This document shows positions 46,673 through 56,451 of a DNA stretch of 64,000 nt, in pieces (position 1 is the first letter of the stretch; the number at the start of each line of letters is the position of its first letter). The notes under the pieces were generated by a model. It had not been told where the DNA came from, made no database searches, and was given only the letters and a program-made list of their open reading frames with translations. This stretch comes from Veillonella nakazawae (GTDB lineage: Bacteria; Bacillota; Negativicutes; Veillonellales; Veillonellaceae), in NCBI RefSeq assembly GCF_013393365.1, contig NZ_AP022321.1, positions 716,001 through 780,000 on the forward strand. The letters run 5' to 3'. The position numbers and the translations under genes were made by a program.

Positions 46673-49600
46673 ATGCTCAAAAGGGTAGATAACAATTTAT
46701 TAATGAAGATATCAAAGTCTGATAATAAACTATGTAAAAAAACATCTAGTAAAACAATTGAGGAAAAAAAAGGTTTTAATATTTTAGGACCAGCAGAATT
46801 AGATGCTAATGAAAAAATATATACAGATGCTATAAATTTTGCTTTAGAAAATAAAAATATTAAAAATATTGCAATTACAGGTATATATGGAGCTGGTAAA
46901 AGTTCTATATGGTTAACACATATTAAGAAGTGGAACGTAGAAAAAAAACCAATTTTTATCTCCTTAGGAAATTATGATGTATCAGTTAATCCTAAATCAA
47001 AAACATTTGAAGAGTCTACACAAGAGAATCGAGTTGAAAGACAAATTATCAATCAAATACTGGCACAGATTGATAAAGATAAAATTATATTGAGTAAGTA
47101 TAATTTCAAAAAGAATATTTCATTTTGGTCAGCTGGTCTTAAAGCTATTTGTTATAGTTTGGTTGTATTATCTGTTTTTAGTTGGTTTTATAGAGCTGAT
47201 ATAACTGCTATTTTTCAGTTATATTTTATCAATTGGAGTATCCCTGATACATCTTTAGTAAGTATAATTTTATTTTTAGTGTCTTTAGTAACTTTTTTTT
47301 ATTATTTAAATAAAGAGTATAGGGTGAAAATTGATAAAGTTAGTTTTAAAGGGGCAGAGGCTAGATTTAATGAGTCTGTAGATACTGATGAAACAATTTT
47401 GGATCGTGATATTAAGGAAATTGTTTATTTATTGTATAGTGCTGAAGTTGAGTGTGTAATATTTGAAGATTTAGACCGATACAATAATATAAATATTTTT
47501 ACTAAACTGAGAGAGTTAAATTTTTTATTGAATTCATTTATTTTAGCAAATAAAAAAGAATATACAGTAAAATTTGTATATATGCTTAGAGATGGTTTGT
47601 TTCTTTCAAAAAATCGAACTAAGTTTTTTGACTTTATTTTACCTGTTGTTCCTATAGTTGATTCTAGAACATCCGAGCATATTTTAGTAGATTTGTTTGC
47701 TTCAATAAATTTTCCTCCATCAAAAGATGTACTATCAAAAATTGCATTATATATAGATGATATGCGTTTATTAAAAAATATAGTGAATGAATATAAAGTA
47801 TACTCAGAGATTATACAGCCAAAAGATTTAGATTTAGATTGTAATAAGCTTTTTGCAATGATAACACTTAAAAATATATTTCCTTATGAATTCGATTTAC
47901 TACAAATAAATCAAGGTTATATTATAGATTTATTTCATAAGTTAGAGGATAGTAAAGAAAAAATCATAGATGATTTAGATAATAATTGTCTTAAGCTTAG
48001 AAATGAAATTAATATGATAAATGATAAGCTTGAATCAAATAAATTCGAACTCATGGCATTGATGATTCCAAGTAACATATCTTTTGCTGGTGGTGAAAGT
48101 GGAGCTTTATGGAGTGACCTATTAAAAGATTGGAGTAAAGAAAAGTCCCAACAGAAACAAATCTTTGATCATTATAGCAATAATAGTTACAATTTCGAAC
48201 AATTTTTAGAGAAATATATATTAACATCAGTAGAAAGAAAAAATAAAGTTGACAATTTATATGAAGATAAAAAGTTGCAGATTAAGCTTTTAGAAGAGAA
48301 GATTGAAAAGATAAATACTAAAATTAAAAAAATTGATATTTATTCTTATGCTAAAATTCTTTCTACTATGAATAGTGAGGACCGTGAAAATATCTTTACT
48401 AAAACAACTAATAAAATTATTGATGATCATTACTTTCCCTTAATTAGGCTTCTTATAAGTGAAGGTTTGATTGATGAAACTTATGAGTATTATAAAGGTA
48501 AATTTAACTTTGATAAGTCAAAATTATTAGGTAAAAATGATGTAATTTTTTTAAAGTCTTTGTATGAAAATAAACAGTTGGATGTAAGCTTTAAAGTAAA
48601 TAATCCCAAAGAAATACTTAGTCGTCTTTCAAATCGTGATTATTCTAGATTTAATATACTTAATACGTATATTTTCCAAGAAATGTTAAATGAAGGATTA
48701 GTAGATAAAATAATTATAATTATTAAAGCTTATGACAAAGATAGGAGCTATTCTAATTTAGCTAAAATTTTAGATGACTTTGATTTATCAATGATAGATA
48801 AATTTATACAAAGTTTAATAACTATTGATGTAGGTTATTTGCTAGCAATTTTAAACGAATGTAAGATTAACTATATTACTGCATATCAAAACATATTGGT
48901 TGCACTTATAACTAATGAGAATATAGATAATAAATACTTAGATTCTTTTAAAGAATTGATAGAGGCAAATAGTAATATTCTTGCATTGGTGCCAGCTAAT
49001 AGAGTACAAACTCTTATTAAGCATATTGATAATTTAAATTTAAAGTTTAATGATTTAACAAATATAGAGTTATCTAAAGAGGTTTTGTTAATTATAGAAG
49101 AACATAAAGCCTTTAGGTTAAATATTAATAATATTCTTTTGATTACCGAACGTATTTTGGCTAGAGAAATTGAATATGGCAGTTTGATAACCAATATTTT
49201 AAACTTAGAGTGCTTAAAATCTTCTTCCGAGTATATTAGTGCTAATTTTGATGAATTTATTACTGATTATATAATGTCTAGTCCAAAAGATATAACGTAT
49301 TATAATGATGAAAATGTAGTGATTAATGTATATTCTTCTAAAATATCAAATGATCTTAAAATAACTTATTTGAGTAATAATAAATGCATTATCAGTGATG
49401 CAACTGCTTTAAATATTACTGAATTCAATCAAGAGTTGTTTGATATTTTCCTAACAACTAATACTATAAAATTTAATAAAGAAAATTTAGCATACTATTG
49501 GACGCATATAACACATTATGATGAAGAGTTGGTACAGTATATTGAATCTAATATTATGGTAAGTAATATTGAGGAGATACTAATAGCTAATAAGAGTATT

Positions 49601-50407
49601 TGTAATGATTTAATAACTTATTCTGGTATTAGTATAAGATTATTTGATTTATTATTACAAATAGTCGATAAAATGATTACTGAACTTGAAGATGGTTTTA
49701 CTAAAGAGCGAATTAGTAAGCTTATTGGAAGAAATTTACTTGCAATAACAGTTGAGAATGTTAAATATATAATAAGTAAAAAATATTATTCAGAATTGGT
49801 TTTATGGTTAAATTTTGTTGAAGAGATTGATAAAGAGCGCATAATAAAGCTGTTACTTGATTGTGAATTAGAGGATGAATTAATATATGATATTTTGAAT
49901 AGTAATGTTTCTTTAAATGTTGTAGTTCCAATATTAGATAAATTAAGTGGTGATCCATTATTAGAGCTAATAGATATTAAGCGAACAGAATTAGTTATTC
50001 ATATCTTAAATAATTATCTTTCAGAGGAGAATAAAAAGTTTATTAGTATTCATTTTTTAGAGTTTAAATTTAAAGATGAATTTATAATTGCGTTAAATCA
50101 AACAGGTCAACTCTTGTCTTTCATAAATATGTGTAATGATAAAGTTTTGATTTTATACTTCTTGAATAATAATAATATAAGTATTGATGATAAGATAGAA
50201 ATTATTAAAAATAAAATTTCAAGTATTAATGAAAATGAGTTGAAAGAATATATGCTTGCTGTTGACGAAGTATCTGAATTAGCCTTGATATGGGATGGAA
50301 AATATCCAAGTGTTGATACTCAATATAAGGAAGAGATTGTGGAGCTTTTAGTTCAATTAGGTACGGTAAAGCGTAGAAAAGATAATAAGATAATGTTACA
50401 GAGTTAG
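46673..50407 (+). CDS. YobI-type P-loop NTPase
   Basis: A 1244-residue protein. It opens with a P-loop domain (ILGPAELDANEKIYTDAINFAL, IAITGIYGAGKSSIW near 68-78; Walker B VECVIFEDLDRYNN near 260). Two transmembrane helices (about 156-180 and 192-213) are inserted between the Walker motifs, as in YobI/KAP NTPases. The remaining 850 residues are helical repeats rich in Leu, Ile and Asn. Base composition is markedly more AT-rich than neighbours, suggesting transfer. Such large NTPases are often antiviral sensors, but none of this is shown. Start ATG behind GGGAGAT. Confidence 0.8.
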   Translation: MLKRVDNNLLMKISKSDNKLCKKTSSKTIEEKKGFNILGPAELDANEKIYTDAINFALENKNIKNIAITGIYGAGKSSIWLTHIKKWNVEKKPIFISLGNYDVSVNPKSKTFEESTQENRVERQIINQILAQIDKDKIILSKYNFKKNISFWSAGLKAICYSLVVLSVFSWFYRADITAIFQLYFINWSIPDTSLVSIILFLVSLVTFFYYLNKEYRVKIDKVSFKGAEARFNESVDTDETILDRDIKEIVYLLYSAEVECVIFEDLDRYNNINIFTKLRELNFLLNSFILANKKEYTVKFVYMLRDGLFLSKNRTKFFDFILPVVPIVDSRTSEHILVDLFASINFPPSKDVLSKIALYIDDMRLLKNIVNEYKVYSEIIQPKDLDLDCNKLFAMITLKNIFPYEFDLLQINQGYIIDLFHKLEDSKEKIIDDLDNNCLKLRNEINMINDKLESNKFELMALMIPSNISFAGGESGALWSDLLKDWSKEKSQQKQIFDHYSNNSYNFEQFLEKYILTSVERKNKVDNLYEDKKLQIKLLEEKIEKINTKIKKIDIYSYAKILSTMNSEDRENIFTKTTNKIIDDHYFPLIRLLISEGLIDETYEYYKGKFNFDKSKLLGKNDVIFLKSLYENKQLDVSFKVNNPKEILSRLSNRDYSRFNILNTYIFQEMLNEGLVDKIIIIIKAYDKDRSYSNLAKILDDFDLSMIDKFIQSLITIDVGYLLAILNECKINYITAYQNILVALITNENIDNKYLDSFKELIEANSNILALVPANRVQTLIKHIDNLNLKFNDLTNIELSKEVLLIIEEHKAFRLNINNILLITERILAREIEYGSLITNILNLECLKSSSEYISANFDEFITDYIMSSPKDITYYNDENVVINVYSSKISNDLKITYLSNNKCIISDATALNITEFNQELFDIFLTTNTIKFNKENLAYYWTHITHYDEELVQYIESNIMVSNIEEILIANKSICNDLITYSGISIRLFDLLLQIVDKMITELEDGFTKERISKLIGRNLLAITVENVKYIISKKYYSELVLWLNFVEEIDKERIIKLLLDCELEDELIYDILNSNVSLNVVVPILDKLSGDPLLELIDIKRTELVIHILNNYLSEENKKFISIHFLEFKFKDEFIIALNQTGQLLSFINMCNDKVLILYFLNNNNISIDDKIEIIKNKISSINENELKEYMLAVDEVSELALIWDGKYPSVDTQYKEEIVELLVQLGTVKRRKDNKIMLQS

Positions 50408-50415
50408 GAAATTGT

Positions 50416-50613
50416 TTGGATAATAGCGTGATGGAAAACCTCTTTGGCTTGTTGAAGTCAGAGTTGTTATATTTAGAAAAGTTTGCTATCTATGAAGAGT
50501 TTATTAGTGAGTTAAAGAATTGTATTATTTATTACAATACAAAACGCATTTAGTTCAAATTAAAAGGAATGAGTCCGGTAGAATACCGAACTCATTCTCA
50601 AAAAGTATCTTAA
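50416..50613 (+). pseudogene. IS3-family (IS150-like) transposase remnant
   Basis: Reading from 50416 gives DNSVMENLFGLLKSELLYLEKF...CIIYYNTKRI, then a TAG stop at 50551-50553. The same frame continues FKLKGMSPVEYRTHSQK. This is the C-terminal end of the rve integrase domain of IS3/IS150 transposases, including the catalytic-glutamate context VMENLFGLLKSE. Only about 65 codons remain, with a stop inside and no upstream part, so it is dead. It begins eight bases after the YobI-type gene ends. Confidence 0.88.
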
Positions 50614-50725
50614 TTATATCTGTCCAAGAAAATAGGTATCGATTAATTTAGTATACTTTTTTCATAAAAGTTTTCTTTTTATTCTATATAATACTTTCAT
50701 TAGTCTAATGAGAGGGTAGATATAG

Positions 50726-53700
50726 ATGAGAGATAGTGCAAAGCAAATTATAAATTATTGGTATTCACTTGAATGTTTGCAACCGAAAGAGGTTCCAAAG
50801 TATAAAGCGCTTCCCAAGAAGTATATTAAAGAGCTTATATTTTCAACTGACTATGATAGAACTACTATTTATCAACAGTCAGTAATTAATCCTTTGTGGA
50901 AGAAAACAAATTCACGTGTATCTATGTATGTAGTGCCGTTGCCAAATGATCCATATAATTACTCGATTACTGATGAGATTACATGTTTTAAGGATAAAAA
51001 GGACTATGTGTTAGATGATGAATATGCGGTTCTATTAAGCGTAGTCAAAGGGACTGAAGTACTAGAAGCCTTTATTGAAAAATTAGAGGTTGAACATCCA
51101 GAAAAACCATATTTAGGGAATGTGTATAGTGCTTCATTTATCGCTGATGCAGAGGGTCACTATAAAGCGGGAAGTTTACAAATTGCTCCTTTTATTTGGG
51201 TGATTTATCAGATGATGTCTCAGCCTGATGTGGCTTTTAAAGATATTAAGCTAGATGGTTGGGATGTGGTTGTTAAAGATATCGAGGATAGTTTTAATCT
51301 TCCTGAGGAAAAGGTAACTCTAGATAAAGCTGCACGTGTAATCAATGAGTATATACAAGAACATATCCTGGAGCCTATGGGTATTACCATGTTCCGTGCT
51401 GGTGATGTGTATGGCTATTGCGGTTTTGAGACCGATGATATTCAGCTTGTTAAAGCTGATACAATGCCTATTAATGATCTAAAATCAAGCTTTTTCCTAG
51501 ATGATCTACGGTTGGTTTTACAGAACATTGATACATTAAAGAACAATGATAAGGTATTGTCTTATATCAATAGTCTTAATCAGGATATTGAGCATTATGA
51601 TTTGTTAAAAGATACGGATCAGATGCAAAAGTGGTATAATCCAAAGGTTTTACCATATGGTAGATGGCCTTCAAAGTTTAATTTATCCTTTATGCAGCAA
51701 ATTGCTGTTAATATTGCTAAGGAGAATCCTAAAGATATCTTTTCTGTTAATGGCCCTCCTGGTACAGGTAAAACAACATTATTAAAGGATATTATTGCTA
51801 GTAATATTGTTGAACGTGCTGCTAAGTTTTGTGAAAGTAATCATGTAAATGATATCTTCAAAAAGGTTGTGGGCCGGGATGGTAAATCCTTTTACTATAC
51901 TATACCTAGTGACATAGCAGTATATGGTATGTTGGTGCTTTCATCAAATAATAAGGCTGTTGAAAATATTACATTAGAATTACCAAATATTTCCTCTGTA
52001 AAAGCGGGAACTAATGGGTCTACCTTATTTAATCCAGAGTTCTCAGACCAGCAGGTTGATTTATCTTGTTTCGCTAAGGCTGAGAAATATAAATACGTTA
52101 AATCCAGTGAGGTATATTTTACATTTTTAGCTGATCGTTTGGTAGAGAGACATGATCAATGGGGGTTAATTTCTGCTAGACTTGGTAAGAAATCTAATAT
52201 TAATACTTTTATGACTGCATTGCATGTATTATCCTCAGATTTGTCTTCTGTTATGGGGATTCCTAGTGCTCAAGATGCTTTTAAAAGTGCTAAAAGACAG
52301 TTTCAGGCTCAATATAAGCTTGTAAAAACATTATTTACTTATGTAACAACATATGAAGAGAACGTTCAATTAATTCAAGATTTAAATCTTAAAATCGATG
52401 GATTACAAGCGGAAGTTCATACAATCAATGAAGAATTAAGTAAATATGATACATTAGATGGTGATTTGTTACAGTTAATAGAGCATAAAAATAGTATTGA
52501 GACTAAATTAATAGAGTATAACAATCAACGGTCTATTTTTGATAAGCTGTGGAGTGCTACTAATTGGTCTATTTTAAAAGCTATGGGTAATCCTACATTG
52601 TTATCTGTAATTGAAGAGGAGACTAACAAGCTTCAAACTGTTAAAGATCAATTAACTGCATTACATCAGTTAGTCAATGAGCGTGAATCTATAATCCATA
52701 CGAAAGATAGCCTATTATCTGATATTAAGGGGATTGATAGTACAATTCTAGAATCAGAGAAAACACAGCAAGAGATTTTAGGGACATTAAAAGCTAGTGG
52801 TAAAGATACGATACATTGTTTTGATGATATAGCATCAAAGTTAATGTCATCTGATGCGGATCGCGCAGAGGCGCATACGGCATTCTTATATGTATGTAAT
52901 TATTTAAATGAATGTAGAGAGCGTTTATTATATGATGCCTTACAATTACAAAAGGCTGTAGTTATGAGTGATGCTTTCAGAAAAAATATGCAATTACTCA
53001 GTGAGTATTGGGGATCATTAAGTGATAGGAAAAAATTACAGAAAAACTTTGATCTTGTTACGATTTTCCCTGTATTACTTAATTCCTTGATGATTGCAGT
53101 GCCTGTTATTTCATCTACTTTTGCAGCTGTGGAGAGATTCTTGATTAATTGTAAATCTGAAGGCTCCTTAGGGACCATTATTATTGATGAAGCTGGGCAG
53201 GCGTCACCTCATATGCTTGTAGGAGCATTGTTCCGAGCGCAAAAGGCAATAGTAGTTGGCGATCCAAAGCAAATTGAACCGGTACAAACTGTGCAGGATT
53301 TATTTGTAGAAAAAATTGGTGGAGAAGGTATTGGTAAGTATCGGAGTAAAGAGCTATCCGTACAAAGTTTAGCTGATGCACAAAATCCATTTGCAGGTAT
53401 TATCAAAAATCTTGATGGCTCTGAATCTTGGGTCGGTTGTCCGCTTGTTATTCATAGACGGTGTAAAGATCCGATGTTTACAGTTGCTAATGAGTTATCG
53501 TATGGTGGTTTTATGATTAATAAGACCATAGATTCTGATGATCCTATTAATCCATGTAAAGAAAGCTGTTGGATAACATATGATGCAAGCCATATTGAAG
53601 CCAGTGCGGGTAAAGATCGATATATACAAGTACAAGGGCAAATTGCTTTTGAATTGATCCAAAAGTTACGAGCAAGAAATACAGAATTTAAAGATATATT

Positions 53701-54064
53701 TATCATTACACCATTTACTAGTGTTGCACATGGATTTAAAAGCTACATGCAATCTATTAGTGATGATATTGTAAACTGGACAGATAAAGATAATAAGAGC
53801 GGTTGGTTAAAAGATAATATTGGAACTGTTCATACTTTCCAAGGTAAAGAAGCTAAAGTTGTCATTTATATGTTAGGCTGTCAAAGCGATGGCACTGCTA
53901 ATGGAGCTATTAAATGGGTTAACGCTAACAACGTAAATGTAGCCTTTACTAGAGCAAAAGAATATATCTATGTTATTGGTGATGCTACCAAATGGGCAGA
54001 ACTTAATAAAAACCTTTCATTCGCACAAAGATACTTGCCTATTTATACTTTAGAGGATTTATAA
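50726..54064 (+). CDS. Large SF1 helicase (AAA_11/AAA_12 type)
   Basis: A 1112-residue protein. The N-terminal 330 residues have no clear domain. Walker A NGPPGTGKTTLL is near 341. A long coiled coil (about 535-690) splits the helicase core. Walker B IIIDEAGQASPHMLVGAL is near 817, then VVGDPKQIEPVQT and the C-terminal motifs TVHTFQGKEAKVVIYMLG and NVNVAFTRAKEYIYVIGD. This is the Upf1/Dna2-like superfamily 1 pattern. It precedes McrB-McrC on the same strand, but a type I toxin cassette separates them. Defence role is inference. Confidence 0.85.
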   Translation: MRDSAKQIINYWYSLECLQPKEVPKYKALPKKYIKELIFSTDYDRTTIYQQSVINPLWKKTNSRVSMYVVPLPNDPYNYSITDEITCFKDKKDYVLDDEYAVLLSVVKGTEVLEAFIEKLEVEHPEKPYLGNVYSASFIADAEGHYKAGSLQIAPFIWVIYQMMSQPDVAFKDIKLDGWDVVVKDIEDSFNLPEEKVTLDKAARVINEYIQEHILEPMGITMFRAGDVYGYCGFETDDIQLVKADTMPINDLKSSFFLDDLRLVLQNIDTLKNNDKVLSYINSLNQDIEHYDLLKDTDQMQKWYNPKVLPYGRWPSKFNLSFMQQIAVNIAKENPKDIFSVNGPPGTGKTTLLKDIIASNIVERAAKFCESNHVNDIFKKVVGRDGKSFYYTIPSDIAVYGMLVLSSNNKAVENITLELPNISSVKAGTNGSTLFNPEFSDQQVDLSCFAKAEKYKYVKSSEVYFTFLADRLVERHDQWGLISARLGKKSNINTFMTALHVLSSDLSSVMGIPSAQDAFKSAKRQFQAQYKLVKTLFTYVTTYEENVQLIQDLNLKIDGLQAEVHTINEELSKYDTLDGDLLQLIEHKNSIETKLIEYNNQRSIFDKLWSATNWSILKAMGNPTLLSVIEEETNKLQTVKDQLTALHQLVNERESIIHTKDSLLSDIKGIDSTILESEKTQQEILGTLKASGKDTIHCFDDIASKLMSSDADRAEAHTAFLYVCNYLNECRERLLYDALQLQKAVVMSDAFRKNMQLLSEYWGSLSDRKKLQKNFDLVTIFPVLLNSLMIAVPVISSTFAAVERFLINCKSEGSLGTIIIDEAGQASPHMLVGALFRAQKAIVVGDPKQIEPVQTVQDLFVEKIGGEGIGKYRSKELSVQSLADAQNPFAGIIKNLDGSESWVGCPLVIHRRCKDPMFTVANELSYGGFMINKTIDSDDPINPCKESCWITYDASHIEASAGKDRYIQVQGQIAFELIQKLRARNTEFKDIFIITPFTSVAHGFKSYMQSISDDIVNWTDKDNKSGWLKDNIGTVHTFQGKEAKVVIYMLGCQSDGTANGAIKWVNANNVNVAFTRAKEYIYVIGDATKWAELNKNLSFAQRYLPIYTLEDL

Positions 54065-54149
54065 GCTAGTAAATTGTGACCTTACAAACAAAACAAGGAA
54101 AGAAATCCTTAGATTTCTTTCCTTGTTTTAATATGATATAATTTATATC

Positions 54150-54239
54150 AAAGTGAGGCATAAATGGTTTCGACGCCAGACTTCGCTTCTAAAGTAAATA
54201 TTTGAAGAAACGGTCTGACTTCTATGTCGGGCCTTTTTT
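54150..54239 (+). ncRNA. Predicted antitoxin small RNA, copy A
   Basis: An extended -10 (TGATATAAT; TATAAT 54137-54142) places the 5' end near 54150. An intrinsic terminator GGTCTGAC / GTCGGGCC followed by T6 ends it at 54239. It is convergent with the toxin gene and antisense to the toxin mRNA 3' part if that mRNA runs to the left-border hairpin. The loop between CGCTTCT and TTGAAG differs in every copy. This copy shares TTTCGACG with copy D. Confidence 0.65.
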
Positions 54240-54279
54240 CATGCCCCGATTAGAAAGTTAGCTTTTTGCTAGAGGTCAA

Positions 54280-54357
54280 TCACTTTGCTGCCATGATAAT
54301 GGTCGCTACAAGTATACCAAAGGAAATCATGAGCGATAACACTTTGAATGTACTCAT
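54280..54357 (-). CDS. Predicted type I toxin peptide, copy A (25 aa)
   Basis: 25 codons starting MSTFKVLSLM and ending IIMAAK: one hydrophobic helix with a short polar start. The pattern MST(F/Y)-x-x-L-x-x-MI-x-F resembles the N-terminus of TxpA and holin-like toxins (Hol_Tox family). GGCGGTGAT stands before the ATG. Promoter on the minus strand: TTTACT (54449-54444), 17 bp, TATATT (54426-54421). Membrane damage on overexpression is the family's known effect; here it is inferred. Confidence 0.75.
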   Translation of the reverse strand: MSTFKVLSLMISFGILVATIIMAAK

Positions 54358-54638
54358 ATTGATCACCGCCAATCTCTAGGAGATTAGTAAAGGTTGGAGT
54401 AATTTAGTGGGATTAAGCTCAATATAGTGTTAGTAATAATAAAAGTAAAAATATGAAAGGTTCCTAATGGTCATTAATTTGTCTATTAGGACCTTTTCTA
54501 TTTTCAGTACTAAATATTTACATTTTTTGGGATTCATGAAATATTCATAATTTGATTTATCTATGATAAAATATAAGTAATATAGCTAGATTATGAGATT
54601 TGGTATACTTCTTTTATTGGAAAAATGTGGGGGATAAT

Positions 54639-56450
54639 ATGGGGGATATTGATAATTTAACAACAGAGGAAAGAGTTTCTTATTTAATAAAACCTATTTT
54701 AGAGGTACTTAGTCAATCGCGTAGTTCATTAACGACAGCAGAATTACGCTCTCAAATAATTAAGATGGATCCATATATTGCTGAATATGCTGAAGCTGTA
54801 TATACTTCAGAGAAAACAGGAATCCCTTATAAGGATTTTACTAAAAGATTTAGTCTTGCAATAAAAGAGCTAGAAGTTTTAGGTATTTTAAGTCGTGAGA
54901 GTAAAGGTAAAAATAGTCGTATTTTATTAACACCAAAAGGTCAAGAGCTAGATATATCAACATTAAATGTGGAAAAAGAAATTAGGGCTAAAGCGCAAGT
55001 TTATTGGAAAGAGAGACGAAAAAAGATAACTAGGAAAAAAACAAAGGTGGCTAATGTAGCAAAAAATGAAAAGAGATTGTTATGGAGAGCAACTGCAAAC
55101 TTTAAAGAATCTGGTTTCTCTTGGTATCAACTTGAAGTTGGTGATGTTGTTACGTACAACTATGCAACTGAAAAGAACATAGAAATCGGAAGATTTGGCT
55201 TAGGGTATAATAAAGATTCTGGAGAGGGCTCTAATCAACCTGCGGGTTCCATAGTTTGTGTTTTTCAAATTGTTGATTATTTAATTTTACCTGATTTACA
55301 AACTAATAAAGCTGTGTTACGTTGTGTTCATAAATTTGATAACCCAATAAGTCTTTCTGAGATTAATAGTTGGTTTAATGATGGAAGTTCATTAAATCTT
55401 CAAGGTGGGCTTGCCTCAATTTCAGATACTCAAGCAGATATTATAATAGAAAAAATAAAAGAATTGGCACCAGATTTCTCTTTGACTTTAGATAGTAAAG
55501 AAATATTAGCTAAAACTAAAAGAGACATGTCAATACAAGTTATGTTTTATGGTGCACCTGGTACTGGCAAAAGTTATAGTATAAGCTCTTTAATAAGACA
55601 AAGTTATCCAGGCTTCAATGAATGTGATGATAACCCTTATGTTTTCCGTACCACTATTTATCGTGATTACTCTTACTTTGATTTTGTAGGTAATATTATG
55701 CCTGTAACAAAAGATGGGAAAATTTCTTATGAATTTGTACCAGGAATTTTTACAACTGCTCTGTTTGCTGCGTTAAGAAATCAAGATAGTGGTATAGATG
55801 TATATCTTATTTTAGAGGAAATGTCTCGTGGTGATATTGCTAGTATTTTTGGTGACATATTCCAGCTATTGGATAGAGATGATACTGGTAAAAGCATGTA
55901 TGGTATTAACAATAAATCCATTTATGAATACCTTATTTTAAATGGAGCTATAAAGCCAGGATATAAGATTGTTATTCCAAAGAATTTACATATCATAGGT
56001 ACCGTTAATACAAGTGATCAAAATGTTAATGTTATTGATACTGCGTTTAAACGAAGATTCGATTTTACATATGTCGGAGTTGAACCTATTAAGTCAGATA
56101 CTAATGGCTACGTCAATAATTTTAGTATTAATTTTACAAGTGACAATCAGTATGAGTGGGTAAAACTATATCAAGCAATCAATCATGTTATCATAAATGA
56201 TTTAGGATTAGCAGAAGACAAACAGCTCGGTCCTTTCTTCTTAAAGGATAAAGGTGATGAGGACTTAAATAGAGAGCAAGTTGCCAATAAATTATTACAT
56301 TATTTATGGCAGGATGTAGAGCGTGTTTCGTATACTAGTGGAAGTCTTTTTGCTGACGGTATAACATCTTTTAGTCAATTATATTATGCATTTGAAAAGC
56401 AAGAGAATATTTTAAGTAAATCTGTAATCGAGCAATACGGGAAGTTATAA
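54639..56450 (+). CDS. McrB-type AAA+ GTPase subunit
   Basis: About 603 residues. A winged-helix Mrr-N-like domain comes first (about 10-110; SSLTTAELRSQIIKMDPYI...GILSRESKGKNSRILLTPKGQ). A middle domain (about 145-290) may be the modified-DNA reader. The AAA+ motor has Walker A YGAPGTGKSYS near 304, Walker B LILEEMSRGDIASIFGDIFQLLDRD near 390 and IIGTVNTSDQNVNVIDTAFKRRFDF near 455. McrB proteins normally show NTADR; NTSDQ is a variant. It drives cleavage by the McrC subunit encoded next. The ATG at 54639 was chosen over an upstream frame start without a binding site. Confidence 0.88.
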   Translation: MGDIDNLTTEERVSYLIKPILEVLSQSRSSLTTAELRSQIIKMDPYIAEYAEAVYTSEKTGIPYKDFTKRFSLAIKELEVLGILSRESKGKNSRILLTPKGQELDISTLNVEKEIRAKAQVYWKERRKKITRKKTKVANVAKNEKRLLWRATANFKESGFSWYQLEVGDVVTYNYATEKNIEIGRFGLGYNKDSGEGSNQPAGSIVCVFQIVDYLILPDLQTNKAVLRCVHKFDNPISLSEINSWFNDGSSLNLQGGLASISDTQADIIIEKIKELAPDFSLTLDSKEILAKTKRDMSIQVMFYGAPGTGKSYSISSLIRQSYPGFNECDDNPYVFRTTIYRDYSYFDFVGNIMPVTKDGKISYEFVPGIFTTALFAALRNQDSGIDVYLILEEMSRGDIASIFGDIFQLLDRDDTGKSMYGINNKSIYEYLILNGAIKPGYKIVIPKNLHIIGTVNTSDQNVNVIDTAFKRRFDFTYVGVEPIKSDTNGYVNNFSINFTSDNQYEWVKLYQAINHVIINDLGLAEDKQLGPFFLKDKGDEDLNREQVANKLLHYLWQDVERVSYTSGSLFADGITSFSQLYYAFEKQENILSKSVIEQYGKL

Positions 56451-56451
56451 C

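Larger units (their letters stand above)
54091..54497. repeat. Type I toxin-antitoxin cassette, copy A
   Basis: First of four about 410-bp repeats. The left border is a perfect 17-bp hairpin (54091-54107 with 54112-54128). Then come the + strand small RNA, the minus-strand toxin ORF and the toxin promoter. The right border is a GGTTCCTAAT / ATTAGGACC hairpin (54456-54496). It lies between the SF1 helicase and mcrB. It is the most diverged copy in the toxin 5' region. Confidence 0.85.

Noticed and set aside
54160..54240. Resemblance of GGTTTCGACGCC to the tmRNA start region
   Set aside because: Too short a match; there is no tRNA-like end or tag frame, and the unit is repeated four times.
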